Shown: positions 7,624 to 17,375 of the stretch, piece by piece
Position numbering within the stretch: position 1 is the stretch's first letter
Layout of the letters: each line of letters starts with the position of its first letter
Assembly: GCA_001184205.1 (NCBI GenBank)
Contig: LBMP01000003.1
Span: 434,001-498,000 of the forward strand
Origin: Desulfocarbo indianensis
Lineage (GTDB): Bacteria; Desulfobacterota; Desulfarculia; Desulfarculales; Desulfarculaceae
Direction of reading: 5' to 3'
DNA: 64,000 nucleotides
The notes under the pieces: generated by a model
What the model was told of the DNA's origin: nothing
Databases searched by the model: none
The model's input: only the letters and a program-made list of their open reading frames with translations
Program-made: the position numbers and the translations under genes

Positions 7624-9072
7624 TCAGCGGATGCCCCTGGCCCCGGCCGGGGGAGGCACGGCCAGGGCCTGGCCGCTGCCGTATTCATCTGCGCCTATGT
7701 CGAAGGCGCCCGAACGCGCGCCGCCGTCATAGTCGTAATAGGTCACCCCGGCCTGGCTGTAGGTATGGCCCGCGTCTATGCAGGGGCTGCCCGCGGCCAG
7801 GTGGTAGTCCTGGTCCAGGCCGGGGTCGCCCTGGCTGGAGCCGGAGTCGCCCCCGATGTGCCCCTGCCAGCCGCCCAAATCGCCGTTATAGGGGCTGGCG
7901 GGCCGCCCGTCCTGGAAACGGGCCGCGGCTCCCTGGGCGTGATAGCGATTGTTGCTCATCACCGGCATGCCGGCGAGCCCGTCCATGCCCAGGTGCTCGT
8001 CGGTGTGGCGGATGCTCACCATGGGCGCGGCCGCGGCGGCGGGGTCCAGTTGCTGCACCAGGTTGTTGCGCAGGCTCACGTTGACGCTGGCCGGGCACGG
8101 CACCGAGGCGTCCCAATCATGAAAGGGCACCCCGAAATAAAGCGCGGCGTGCCCGCCCTTGGCCACGTTGACCAGGGTGTTGTTGTAGATTTGGGCGTCC
8201 TTGGCCGCATAAATGCCGATGCCCGCGTAAACCGTGTCGATGATGATGCAGTTGCGCACCACCCCGCCGATGTTCTCGTAATAGCCGGGGTTGACGCCCG
8301 TGTCGAACCATTCCGGGCTGGTGTCGAACCCCACGGCCACGCCCAGGGCGCCGGCGTGCATGATCAGGCAGCGCTCTATGACGCAATCCATGGCGCCGCC
8401 CTTGGCGTAGACGCCGGTGGTGGCGGTGTCATGGATGTAGCATTCCTGCACCAGCATCCTGTCGCCGTTCACGTTGTCGATGCCTTCGGCGTTGCCGTCA
8501 TAGCGCAGGCCGGAGTCGAAAATCTCGCAGCGCCGGATGGTGACGTCGTCGCAGCCCGGCACGATCTTGATGCAGTCGCGCCCGCTGCCGTGAATGCGGC
8601 AGTCCTCGATGGTGAGCCGGCTGGCCGCCTGGAGGGAATCCTCGCCCCAATCCCAAGTGGATTCGGTCTTGATGGCGTAGTAATAGCCGCCGCTGATGTC
8701 CAGGCCCTGCAAGCGGCAGCCCGAGGCGTTGACGTAGAAGCGTATGACGTTGTCCAGGTCCTCGTTGTCGATGGGCGCGCTTATGGCCGCGGTTTCGCCT
8801 GGGTAGGAGCGGATGGTTATGTCGGGCTGGCGCACGGTGACCCCGCCGGCGTAGTCGCCGCCGCGCAGGGTGATGATATCGCCGGGGCCGGCCGCCTCCA
8901 GGGCGCGGGCCAGGGTGGCGAACGGCGCTTGCAGGGTGCCGCCGGCGCCGTCATTGCCATTGGGGGCCACCAGCCATTCGGCGGCCAGGGCCGGCAGGGA
9001 ACAAACGACGGTCAGCAATAGAAACGCCAAGATCGCGGCCGATCGACGGCCTGCCCGGGCCCGGTGCTGCAT
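7624..9072 (-). CDS. Secreted right-handed parallel beta-helix protein
   Basis: A 482-aa exported protein. The signal peptide spans about residues 1-30 (basic start, hydrophobic AAILAFLLLTVVC, ending PALAAE). The mature start WLVAPNGNDGAGGTLQAPFATLARAL is the DUF1565-type opening common in pectate-lyase-like beta-helices. The middle contains repeating rungs rich in IxxCxI and N/D turns (for example LTIEDCRIHGSGRDCIKI). The end (SPCIDAGH ... FDIGADEYG) is the choice-of-anchor Q-type finish of many secreted beta-helix proteins. The start at 9072 is backed by GGAG 8 bases upstream. It may bind or cleave an extracellular polysaccharide, but no catalytic residues can be assigned. Confidence 0.8.
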   Translation of the reverse strand: MQHRARAGRRSAAILAFLLLTVVCSLPALAAEWLVAPNGNDGAGGTLQAPFATLARALEAAGPGDIITLRGGDYAGGVTVRQPDITIRSYPGETAAISAPIDNEDLDNVIRFYVNASGCRLQGLDISGGYYYAIKTESTWDWGEDSLQAASRLTIEDCRIHGSGRDCIKIVPGCDDVTIRRCEIFDSGLRYDGNAEGIDNVNGDRMLVQECYIHDTATTGVYAKGGAMDCVIERCLIMHAGALGVAVGFDTSPEWFDTGVNPGYYENIGGVVRNCIIIDTVYAGIGIYAAKDAQIYNNTLVNVAKGGHAALYFGVPFHDWDASVPCPASVNVSLRNNLVQQLDPAAAAAPMVSIRHTDEHLGMDGLAGMPVMSNNRYHAQGAAARFQDGRPASPYNGDLGGWQGHIGGDSGSSQGDPGLDQDYHLAAGSPCIDAGHTYSQAGVTYYDYDGGARSGAFDIGADEYGSGQALAVPPPAGARGIR

Positions 9073-9501
9073 GCTCACGTCTCCAGCGATTAGGTATGGT
9101 GAAGAGGCCGGGCCACCCCCCAAAGCGGCTTTAGCCACAAACAGTTTATCGGCATTGCCATGCCCACGGCATTAATTTTAATTATCTTTCATGCGCGCCG
9201 CCTTTACCAGCGGCAACCGCGCTTCGCCTTTTTCAAGCCGCTCTTCACGCCCCGGACGGTCGGGGAGATTTAGGCGGATAGCAAAAAAGCATACGCTTGA
9301 TCTGTATCGCCAACATGCGGCTGCATATCGGGCAGGGATATCAGCGCTGACCTTCATGCATACGGTAGAGCTATTTGACCAGGGCGTTCAATGCCGCCTC
9401 CCTTGGCAAAGCCGTCCCCGCCCAAGACCTCCCAGCCGTCTCATGGCGCGTTCACGCGCTCACGCCCTGGACTGCTTGGCAATACGGCGGGGAGCGGGCC
9501 T
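9073..9501. other. Intergenic region without a recognisable gene
   Basis: These 429 bases lie downstream of the leftward sigma54 activator gene and upstream of the leftward beta-helix gene. Open frames here are Arg/Pro/Ser-rich and not protein-like. The stretch around 9165-9185 is AT-rich and could hold the beta-helix promoter, but I see no convincing -35/-10 or -24/-12 pair. Confidence 0.4.
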
Positions 9502-10926
<1,425 letters not shown>

Positions 10927-10932
10927 AAGATC

Positions 10933-11127
10933 TCACCTCTGCGATGTTTGAGGTTTGAGCGCGCAATCGGCGCAGGCCTCGGCCAAACCAAGCAAGGCCA
11001 GGTCCTGGCTTAATTCTGGCCGGGGCGTATGCCGGCCGGCGCACAGGCTGGGACCTTCCAGCCAGAGGCGCGGGCAGGTGCCGGCCCGCAGGTGCAGGCA
11101 TTGACTCCAAGGAGGATCGGACTGCAT
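10933..11127 (-). CDS. 64-aa cysteine-rich protein translationally linked to the sigma54 activator
   Basis: A short frame starting with ATG behind a clear GAGGAG ribosome binding site. It ends 6 bases before the TTG of the response regulator, so its last codons hold the regulator's ribosome binding site. The protein has five cysteines (C10, C18, C29, C52, C55) with a final ACADCA CxxC and a CLHLRAGTCPRL start. This spacing resembles small metal-binding proteins, but I know no named family. Good start signal, tight coupling and patterned cysteines argue that it is real. A sensory or metal/redox accessory to the regulator is plausible but inferred. Confidence 0.6.
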   Translation of the reverse strand: MQSDPPWSQCLHLRAGTCPRLWLEGPSLCAGRHTPRPELSQDLALLGLAEACADCALKPQTSQR

Positions 11128-11169
11128 GGCTCTCCTCTAGCGAAATCGCCATACGCTTCGGGGTGCTCC

Positions 11170-11199
11170 ATAATATCACCACACCAACGGGATTGCCAA
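11170..11199 (-). promoter_or_regulatory. Sigma70-type promoter for the 64-aa/NtrC-family operon
   Basis: Read leftward: -35 TTGGCA (11199-11194), an 18-base spacer, and -10 TATTAT (11175-11170). It lies about 45 bases ahead of the ATG at 11127. Confidence 0.45.
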
Positions 11200-11247
11200 G
11201 CGGCGGGACTTGCCAAGACGGGGCCTCCCACGGTAGGCTCCTGAGCC

Positions 11248-14118
11248 ATGATCGTGGCCGACCTGCACATACATTCGCGCTATTCCAGGGCCACCGCCCG
11301 CGACCTGGACCCGGAGCATCTCTGGATCGCGGCCCAGCGTAAGGGCATCGACCTCCTGGGCAGCGGCGATTTCACCCATCCGGCCTGGTTCGCCGAGCTA
11401 TCGGAAAAATTGGTGGAAACCGGCGACGGCGCTTACGTCTTGCGGCCGGATTTGCAAGGCGCGCTGGCCGGCCAGGTGCCCGCCCCCTGCCGGCGCGAGG
11501 TGCGCTTTTTGCTCTCGGCCGAGATCAGCTCCATATATAAGCGCGGCGGCAAGACCCGAAAAGTGCACAGCCTGATCCTCATGCCCGATCTGGCCTCGGT
11601 GGCCCGCCTGAACCAACGCCTGGGCCGCCTGGGCAACATCGTGAGCGACGGGCGGCCCATCCTGGGCCTGGACGCCAAGGACCTCCTGGAGCTTTGCCTG
11701 GAGGTGGAGCCCTCGGTGATCTTCATCCCGGCCCACATCTGGACGCCCTGGTTCAGCCTTTTCGGCAGCAAGAGCGGCTTCGACGCCATTGAGGAGTGCT
11801 TCGGCGAGCTGACGCCCCATATCCACGCCCTGGAGACCGGGCTCTCCTCGGACCCGCCCATGAACTGGCGGCTTTCCGCCCTGGACCGCTTCACCCTGGT
11901 GAGCCATTCCGACGCCCACAGCCCGGCCAAGCTGGCCAGGGAGGCCGACCTGCTCACCTGCCCGCCCACCTATGCGGACTTGGCCGCCGCCCTGGCCGGC
12001 CCGGCCGAGGCGGGCTTTCACGGCACCCTGGAGTTTTTCCCGGACGAGGGCAAGTATCACTTGGACGGCCACCGCAAATGCGGGGTGCGGCTCACCCCGG
12101 CGGAGACCCGCGAACACGGCGGCCGCTGCCCGGTGTGCGGCAAGCCCCTCACCGTGGGCGTGCTGAACCGGGTGGAAGAGCTGGCCGACCGGCCGGAGGG
12201 AAGCAAACCCGCCCGGCTCCGCCATTTCGAATCCCTGATTCCCCTGCCGGAGCTGATCGGCGAGGTGATGCGCCAAGGGCCGGCCACCAAGGGCGTGAGC
12301 CAGGCGCTGGAGGCCCTGCTGGAGCGCCTGGGCCCGGAGCTGCACATTCTGCGGGAAGCGCCCCTAGAGGATTTGCAGTCGGTGGGCGGGCCCATCCTTG
12401 GCGAGGCGCTGCGCCGCATGCGCCAGGGCCAGGTCATCACCGAGGGCGGCTACGACGGCGAGTTCGGCAAGGTGCACTTGTTCAGCAACGAAGAGCACGC
12501 CGAGCTGAAGGGGCAGAAGGGCTTCTGGAAGCTCGCGCCCAAGGCCGGGGCGCGGAGCCGCGCCAAAGCCGGTCCGGCCGCCCGGCCCAAGGCAAGCCCG
12601 CCGGCGGCGCCGCTCTTAAGCGCCCTGGACCCGGCCAGGGAGGGCCTCAACCCGGAGCAGGCCCTTGCCGCTGATTACCGCGGCGGGCACTTGATCGTGC
12701 GGGCCGGCCCCGGCAGCGGCAAGACCAGGCTTCTGGTGCAGCGGGCCGTGGGACTTTTGCGGGAAGGCGCGGCCGCGGAGGAGATATTGCTCATCACCTT
12801 CACCCGCAAGGCGGCGGGTGAACTGGGCCAGCGCCTGGCCGAGGCCTGGCCCCAGGGCCGCCAGCCCCTGACCGCCACTTTCCACGCCCTGGGCCGCCGG
12901 ATTATTTCCCAGGCCAGGGAGGGGGCCAACGGGGGCGATATGGCCATCGTGGAGGATGAGAAACGCCAGGCCCTGTTGAAACGCATCGCCGCCCAGGCGG
13001 AATGGAAGCCCAGCGACCTGGAGCTGGCCATCAGCCGTCACAAGCAAACCCTGGATCAGGAGCCGCCCTCCGATCTGGCTCCCTGGCTGGCGCTGTATCA
13101 GGAGGCCCTGGCCGGTGAGGGGCTTTTGGATCTGGACGACCTGGTGCGGGAGGCCTGCCTGGCCTTGCGCTCCGACGCGGAATTGGCCCGCTCCTGGCGG
13201 GAGCGCTTCCGGCATGTGCTGGTGGATGAATACCAGGACGTGAACCAGGCCCAGGTGGAGCTTCTCAAGGCGCTCACCGGGCCCCGAACCCAGGTGGCGG
13301 CCATCGGCGACCCGGACCAGGCCATCTACGGCTTCCGGGGGGCTGACCGCTCGTTCTTCGCCAGGTTCGCCCGCGACTTTGCCGGCGCGGCCGAATTCGG
13401 CCTGCAACAAAACTACCGCAGCAATGGCCCCATCCTGGCCGCGGCCCAGGGGCTCTTGGAAGCCGACCCCGACCCCAGCCGCCGACCGCTGCTGCCCCTG
13501 CGGCCGGAGGGCCCCTTGCCCAGCCTGATCGCCCTGGCCTCGCCCGAGGCCGAGGCCCAATGGGTGGCCGCGCGCATCGCGGAGCTGATCGGCGGCATGG
13601 ATTCGCGGCAGGTGGAGGGCCGGGCCGGCGAAAACCCCGGCGAATACGCGCCCAGGGACATCGCGGTGCTTTACCGGCTGCACGCCCTGGCCCCGGCCCT
13701 GCAAAAGGCCCTGCAAAAAGCCGGGGTGCCGGTGCAGGTGGCTGGGCGGACGCCCTTGGAGGAAACCGATCCCCTGGACTTCAAAGCCCAGCGGGTGAGC
13801 CTTCTCACCATGCACGCGGCCAAGGGCCTGGAATGGCCGGTGGTGTTCGTGGTTGGCTTGGAGGAGGGGCTCCTGCCCTACCTGCCGCCGGGCAAGCCGC
13901 CCTCCCCGGCCTCGGAGGAGCGGCGGCTGTTGTTCGTGGCCCTGACCCGCGCCAGGGAGCGGCTCTATCTTTCCCGCGCGGCCCGGCGCAGCCTGTTCGG
14001 CGAAACCCGCCAGCCGGGGCCCTCGCCCTTTTTGACCCAGATACCGGAGGGCCTTCTGAAAATAGAAAAGCCCCGCGCCCGCCGCCCAAGGGCCAGCCAA
14101 CTGGGGCTTTTCAAATAG
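11248..14118 (+). CDS. EndoQ-like PHP nuclease fused to a UvrD/Rep-type helicase
   Basis: A 956-aa DNA-repair-type fusion. Residues 1 to about 420 match endonuclease Q (COG1379): ADLHIHSRYSRAT gives the PHP metal motif, LLGSGDFTHP, SAEISSIYK and VSHSDAHSP follow, and a zinc-binding C..CPVC region lies at about 276-297. Known EndoQ enzymes nick DNA 5' of deaminated bases and abasic sites. A Pro/Ala/Lys linker covers about 430-460. The rest is an SF1A helicase: AGPGSGKT (about 485-492), ITFTRKAA, VLVDEYQDV, GDPDQAIYGFRGA, QNYRSN, LLTMHAAKGLEWPVVF and LFVALTRARERLYL. The stretch between motifs IV and V is much shorter than in UvrD or PcrA, so the 2B subdomain is reduced or absent. A 3'-5' helicase acting beside a damage-specific nuclease is the likely role. 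Confidence 0.88.
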   Translation: MIVADLHIHSRYSRATARDLDPEHLWIAAQRKGIDLLGSGDFTHPAWFAELSEKLVETGDGAYVLRPDLQGALAGQVPAPCRREVRFLLSAEISSIYKRGGKTRKVHSLILMPDLASVARLNQRLGRLGNIVSDGRPILGLDAKDLLELCLEVEPSVIFIPAHIWTPWFSLFGSKSGFDAIEECFGELTPHIHALETGLSSDPPMNWRLSALDRFTLVSHSDAHSPAKLAREADLLTCPPTYADLAAALAGPAEAGFHGTLEFFPDEGKYHLDGHRKCGVRLTPAETREHGGRCPVCGKPLTVGVLNRVEELADRPEGSKPARLRHFESLIPLPELIGEVMRQGPATKGVSQALEALLERLGPELHILREAPLEDLQSVGGPILGEALRRMRQGQVITEGGYDGEFGKVHLFSNEEHAELKGQKGFWKLAPKAGARSRAKAGPAARPKASPPAAPLLSALDPAREGLNPEQALAADYRGGHLIVRAGPGSGKTRLLVQRAVGLLREGAAAEEILLITFTRKAAGELGQRLAEAWPQGRQPLTATFHALGRRIISQAREGANGGDMAIVEDEKRQALLKRIAAQAEWKPSDLELAISRHKQTLDQEPPSDLAPWLALYQEALAGEGLLDLDDLVREACLALRSDAELARSWRERFRHVLVDEYQDVNQAQVELLKALTGPRTQVAAIGDPDQAIYGFRGADRSFFARFARDFAGAAEFGLQQNYRSNGPILAAAQGLLEADPDPSRRPLLPLRPEGPLPSLIALASPEAEAQWVAARIAELIGGMDSRQVEGRAGENPGEYAPRDIAVLYRLHALAPALQKALQKAGVPVQVAGRTPLEETDPLDFKAQRVSLLTMHAAKGLEWPVVFVVGLEEGLLPYLPPGKPPSPASEERRLLFVALTRARERLYLSRAARRSLFGETRQPGPSPFLTQIPEGLLKIEKPRARRPRASQLGLFK

Positions 14119-14204
14119 CCAAGGCCCAGCCCGTATATTTCACGAGGGGCGGGCGGCATTAAGCGACGAGTCAGTATTCATGGGACTAATATGAAAAAGG
14201 CCAC

Positions 14205-14387
14205 ATCATCGTCGAGGGACGGTTCGCACTCGGGCCCGGCGCAGCCAGCCGCCGGCAGACAAGGCGTCTGGCGAGCGAGGGCCGCAGGCGTAGCCAAAGC
14301 TACGTCAAGGCCCGAGAGCGGCCAGCAACGCAGGGTGCCGCTGGCTGGCGCAGCCGGACGGGCGGCCCTCGCGAAACATGCGGGCTA
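14205..14387. repeat. Long imperfect palindrome, possible mobile palindromic element or structured RNA
   Basis: The 266-base gap between two genes is filled by a nearly continuous inverted repeat. From the centre outward: CGTAGC/GCTACG with a CAAA loop (about 14289-14304), then GGGCC/GGCCC, CTGGC/GCCAG, GGCA/TGCC, CAGCCAGC/GCTGGCTG, and weaker pairing to about 14205 and 14387. It is GC-rich with no protein-like frame. The layout fits a REP/MITE-like palindromic repeat placed in a 3' region, or a folded RNA. It may also act as a terminator for the flanking convergent genes (helicase fusion rightward, lipoprotein leftward). Confidence 0.65.
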
Positions 14388-14615
14388 ATCTTCCTTCATA
14401 GACCTGATTTCCTTGACCGCGTCCTGGTTCAGGATCACCTTCTTGCCTTCCAAATCGTGGAAGGTGTAGGTTTTGGCGTCGTCGTCGTATTTGGGTTCTT
14501 TATCGCTGACGTACTTTTCGCCGCCCACCGTGGTGATGCTGTAATGGTTGGCCGCGCAGGCCGCCGCCAATGACAAAGCCGCCAACAGGCATATAAGTCC
14601 CAGCGCCTTTTTCAT
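14385..14615 (-). CDS. YgdI/YgdR-type small lipoprotein
   Basis: A 76-aa envelope lipoprotein. A lipobox (SLAAAC) near residue 20 ends a short hydrophobic signal, and the mature part begins AANHYSITTVGGEKYVSDKE. This matches the DUF903 (YgdI/YgdR) pattern, an SH3-like fold in which a G-x-x-Y/F strand set follows the lipidated Cys. The function of the family is poorly known; members sit in the outer membrane and are linked to envelope stress. AGGAG lies 7 bases before the ATG. It is a single gene, convergent with the helicase fusion across the palindromic repeat. Confidence 0.85.
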   Translation of the reverse strand: MKKALGLICLLAALSLAAACAANHYSITTVGGEKYVSDKEPKYDDDAKTYTFHDLEGKKVILNQDAVKEIRSMKED

Positions 14616-14736
14616 GACACACTCCTAATCAGTAACGCTTTTCACGGTAATCAGCCGACCAGGCGGCTTTACAGGAAGCATACGACGCCGGTCGCCAAGT
14701 CGCCAGCCGGGGTCGGGGAATTATTTCAGCCGGGCG

Positions 14737-15135
14737 CTAGTCATAGAGGTTGACGTGCTCCAGGCCGGGTTTCAGGAAAAAGGTGGACTGCTGCACCTTG
14801 TCCGCTCGCCGGTGATAGGTGACGATTATCTTGGAAGGGCATTCCACCCATTCCAGCGCCTTGAGCTTGGGCAACTCCACCAGGGGGTCCACGGCAAAGG
14901 CCGCCATCACCTCCGGGGGATGGCTGTCCGGTTTTATGCCCACCAGATCGATGCGGTCGCGGGTGGACTTGGGCGGCTGCCAGGCCGGCACCGGCAGCAG
15001 GCCCATCTGGCGCAAGGAGTCGGCCAAAAGCAATATGATCACTTGACGATCGACCTCATCCTGACGCATGGTCTGGGGAACGCGCTCCAGTTCCGCGCGC
15101 AGGGTCGCGGCCAATTGCTTTATTTGCTCCTGCAT
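14737..15135 (-). CDS. Conserved-looking protein of unknown function (132 aa)
   Basis: A 132-aa soluble protein that I do not recognise. The N-terminal half (MQEQIKQLAATLRAELERV ... RQVIILLLADSLRQMGLLP) is predicted helical. The C-terminal half (IIVTYHRRADKVQQSTFFL) looks like beta strands. There is no signal peptide. I start it at 15135 because AGGAGG lies 5 bases upstream; a longer frame adds 24 residues with no start signal. It diverges from the multiheme cytochrome operon across only 47 bases, so the two may share regulatory DNA. Confidence 0.6.
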   Translation of the reverse strand: MQEQIKQLAATLRAELERVPQTMRQDEVDRQVIILLLADSLRQMGLLPVPAWQPPKSTRDRIDLVGIKPDSHPPEVMAAFAVDPLVELPKLKALEWVECPSKIIVTYHRRADKVQQSTFFLKPGLEHVNLYD

Positions 15136-15182
15136 GGCTGCCTCCTGGTTGCTGTGACGCCCTTTGATAGCCAGGCTAACCC

Positions 15183-17375
15183 ATGACGCCTTCCGAGTCA
15201 AAGCCATCCGCGCCCGCCGGCCCCTGGCGCAAGCCCGCCTGGGCCATGGCCTACGCCCTGGCCGCCCTGGCCCTGGCCGGGGCCCTGGTTTTGGCCTGGC
15301 GGCTGGAAAGCCATCGGCCCTGGCATGAGGAAGTGGCGGCCATAAACCAGCGCCGCGCCGCCCTGGCCCAGGAGCGTCTTTTGGCCGACGGCGTTAAGCC
15401 CGGCCCGGCCGCGGCCCAGGCGGCCAAGATCGCCGCCCAGCCGCCTACGGTCAAGGAGATCGTGCCCGCCTTTACCGGCAAGCCGGAGCGCTGTCTCACC
15501 TGCCACCAAGGCCTCGCCCGGATCAGCCCCTCCCATCCGGTGGAGGCGGTGGGCTGCGTGGTGTGCCACGGCGGCCAGGGCCTGGCCCTCACCAAGGACG
15601 AGGCCCACCGGGGCCTGTTAGGGCGCAACCCCTCGGATTTGGCCACGGCCAGGGCCTCCTGCGGCGGCGGCCCGGATTTGGCGGGACGCTGCCACGCCGG
15701 GCGCGAGGAACCGGCGGCCAACCTGGTGGAGCGGGTGGAGCGCAGCATCATGGCCACCATGACCGGCGTCATCACCAGCCTGCGGGTCACCTGGGGCGCG
15801 CAGCATGATTTCACGGCCCGCTACGCCACGGCGGCGGTCAGCGACCCCGGCCTGCCCCAGCCGCCGCCCGCCGGGGCCCTGCCCTCCCTCCTGGCCCTGC
15901 CCGGCGGACCGCCCCGCGGATTAACCATGCCGGGCCTGGCCGACGACCACTGGCGCAAGTTCTGCGCCCGCTGCCATTTGCGCGCCCAGCGGGAAGCCGG
16001 CCCCAGCGTACACGGCGCGGGCTGCGCCGCCTGCCACGGCTCCCGGGCCGAGGACGGCCGCTATCACGGGGGCGACGCCGCCCTAAACCGCTTTGAGCCG
16101 GGCCACGCCGCCCGCCATGAACTCATCGCCACCCCCAAGGAGGAGGCCTGCCGCCGCTGCCACAACCGCTCGGCCCGCATCGGCCTCAACTACCAGGGCT
16201 GGATGGAGGACGAATCCGGCCGGACGCCCTGGCGCGGGGCCAATCCCCTTTACACCCTCTCCGGCGGCCGGGGCGTGCGCCGCCTGCTGCCCGACGCGCA
16301 CGCGGAAAAAGGCCTCTCCTGCATAGACTGCCACACCGGCCGCGAGATCATGGGCGATCACCGCATCTATGGCCGCATGCGTTATCAAACCGAGATACGC
16401 TGCGCCACCTGCCACGGCGGGCCGGGCAAGCCGCCCGCCTTTGGCCCGGCCGACGGCGCGGCCCGCTATGAAGTGGCCTACGGCCCTTTGCGGAACGCGC
16501 CCAGGCTCACCTCGGAGAGCCAGGTGGGGCTTACCGCCAAGGGCCGCTCCCTGGCCGCCCTGCGGCCCGGCGAAAAAGGGGCTCTGCTCCACCTGCGTTC
16601 CCAGGCCGGTCCGCCACGGCTTTGCACCGACATAAGCCGCGACCCCAAGCACGCCCTGCCCGGCCACCAGCGTCTGGCCTGCCAGGCCTGCCACTCGCGC
16701 TGGACCCCGCAATGCTACGGTTGCCACGATTACCGCCTGCAAGGCGGCAAGCTGTGGGATTACGCGGCGGGTGAACCCACGCCGGGCGGCTGGCATGAGA
16801 CCAGGGACCTGTACCGTTTCTTGGAGCCGGTCCTGGCGGTGGATTCCAGGGGGCTCATCACCACCTTCGTGCCGGGCTGCCAGGTGGCTTTAAGCCTGGT
16901 GGACAAGCACGGAGCGCCCCAGCCGGGGCGCAGCCGGGATATCCTGCGCCAGGGTCCGGCCGGCAACGGCATCGTCATGACGCCCATCGCCGCCCACACC
17001 ACCCGCCGCGAGGTGCGGCCCTGCGAGGATTGCCACGCCAATCCCCGCGCCCTGGGCCTGGGCTGGGGTCCGCGCCCCCTGGGCAAGATGGCCTCCCGGC
17101 CCTTGAGCGATTTGAGCGCATTCGCCTGGCCCGTGGATTGGACCGCGCTGGTGGATGAACAGGGCCGCGCCTTGCAGGGCATGAACCATCAGGGAGCCCG
17201 GCCCCTTAGCAAGGCCGAGATCGCCAGGGCGCTGAGGTTCGCCCGCTGCCTGCCCTGCCACCGCAAGCCGGAAGACCCGGTGCTGAAGGACCCGGCCAGG
17301 GCCTACGCGCGCATCGCGCCGGGCGGCGATCTATACGCCAAGCACCAGGCCCAGGAAGCCAAGGCGCTCAAATGA
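15183..17375 (+). CDS. Membrane-anchored multiheme c-type cytochrome with a candidate CX9CH heme site
   Basis: A 730-aa periplasmic electron-transfer protein held by one uncleaved N-terminal helix (about residues 21-41). It contains eleven standard CxxCH heme sites (CLTCH, CVVCH, CARCH, CAACH, CRRCH, CIDCH, CATCH, CQACH, CYGCH, CEDCH, CLPCH). It also has one odd site, C160-x9-C170-H171. That site aligns with a normal CGGCH in the paralog encoded just downstream, in matching surroundings (CxxCH spacing before, a WGA block after), so it probably still binds heme. The stop overlaps the start of the next cytochrome (ATGA). Partners could be a quinol oxidoreductase or an extracellular electron path; the sequence does not say which. 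Confidence 0.88.
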   Translation: MTPSESKPSAPAGPWRKPAWAMAYALAALALAGALVLAWRLESHRPWHEEVAAINQRRAALAQERLLADGVKPGPAAAQAAKIAAQPPTVKEIVPAFTGKPERCLTCHQGLARISPSHPVEAVGCVVCHGGQGLALTKDEAHRGLLGRNPSDLATARASCGGGPDLAGRCHAGREEPAANLVERVERSIMATMTGVITSLRVTWGAQHDFTARYATAAVSDPGLPQPPPAGALPSLLALPGGPPRGLTMPGLADDHWRKFCARCHLRAQREAGPSVHGAGCAACHGSRAEDGRYHGGDAALNRFEPGHAARHELIATPKEEACRRCHNRSARIGLNYQGWMEDESGRTPWRGANPLYTLSGGRGVRRLLPDAHAEKGLSCIDCHTGREIMGDHRIYGRMRYQTEIRCATCHGGPGKPPAFGPADGAARYEVAYGPLRNAPRLTSESQVGLTAKGRSLAALRPGEKGALLHLRSQAGPPRLCTDISRDPKHALPGHQRLACQACHSRWTPQCYGCHDYRLQGGKLWDYAAGEPTPGGWHETRDLYRFLEPVLAVDSRGLITTFVPGCQVALSLVDKHGAPQPGRSRDILRQGPAGNGIVMTPIAAHTTRREVRPCEDCHANPRALGLGWGPRPLGKMASRPLSDLSAFAWPVDWTALVDEQGRALQGMNHQGARPLSKAEIARALRFARCLPCHRKPEDPVLKDPARAYARIAPGGDLYAKHQAQEAKALK

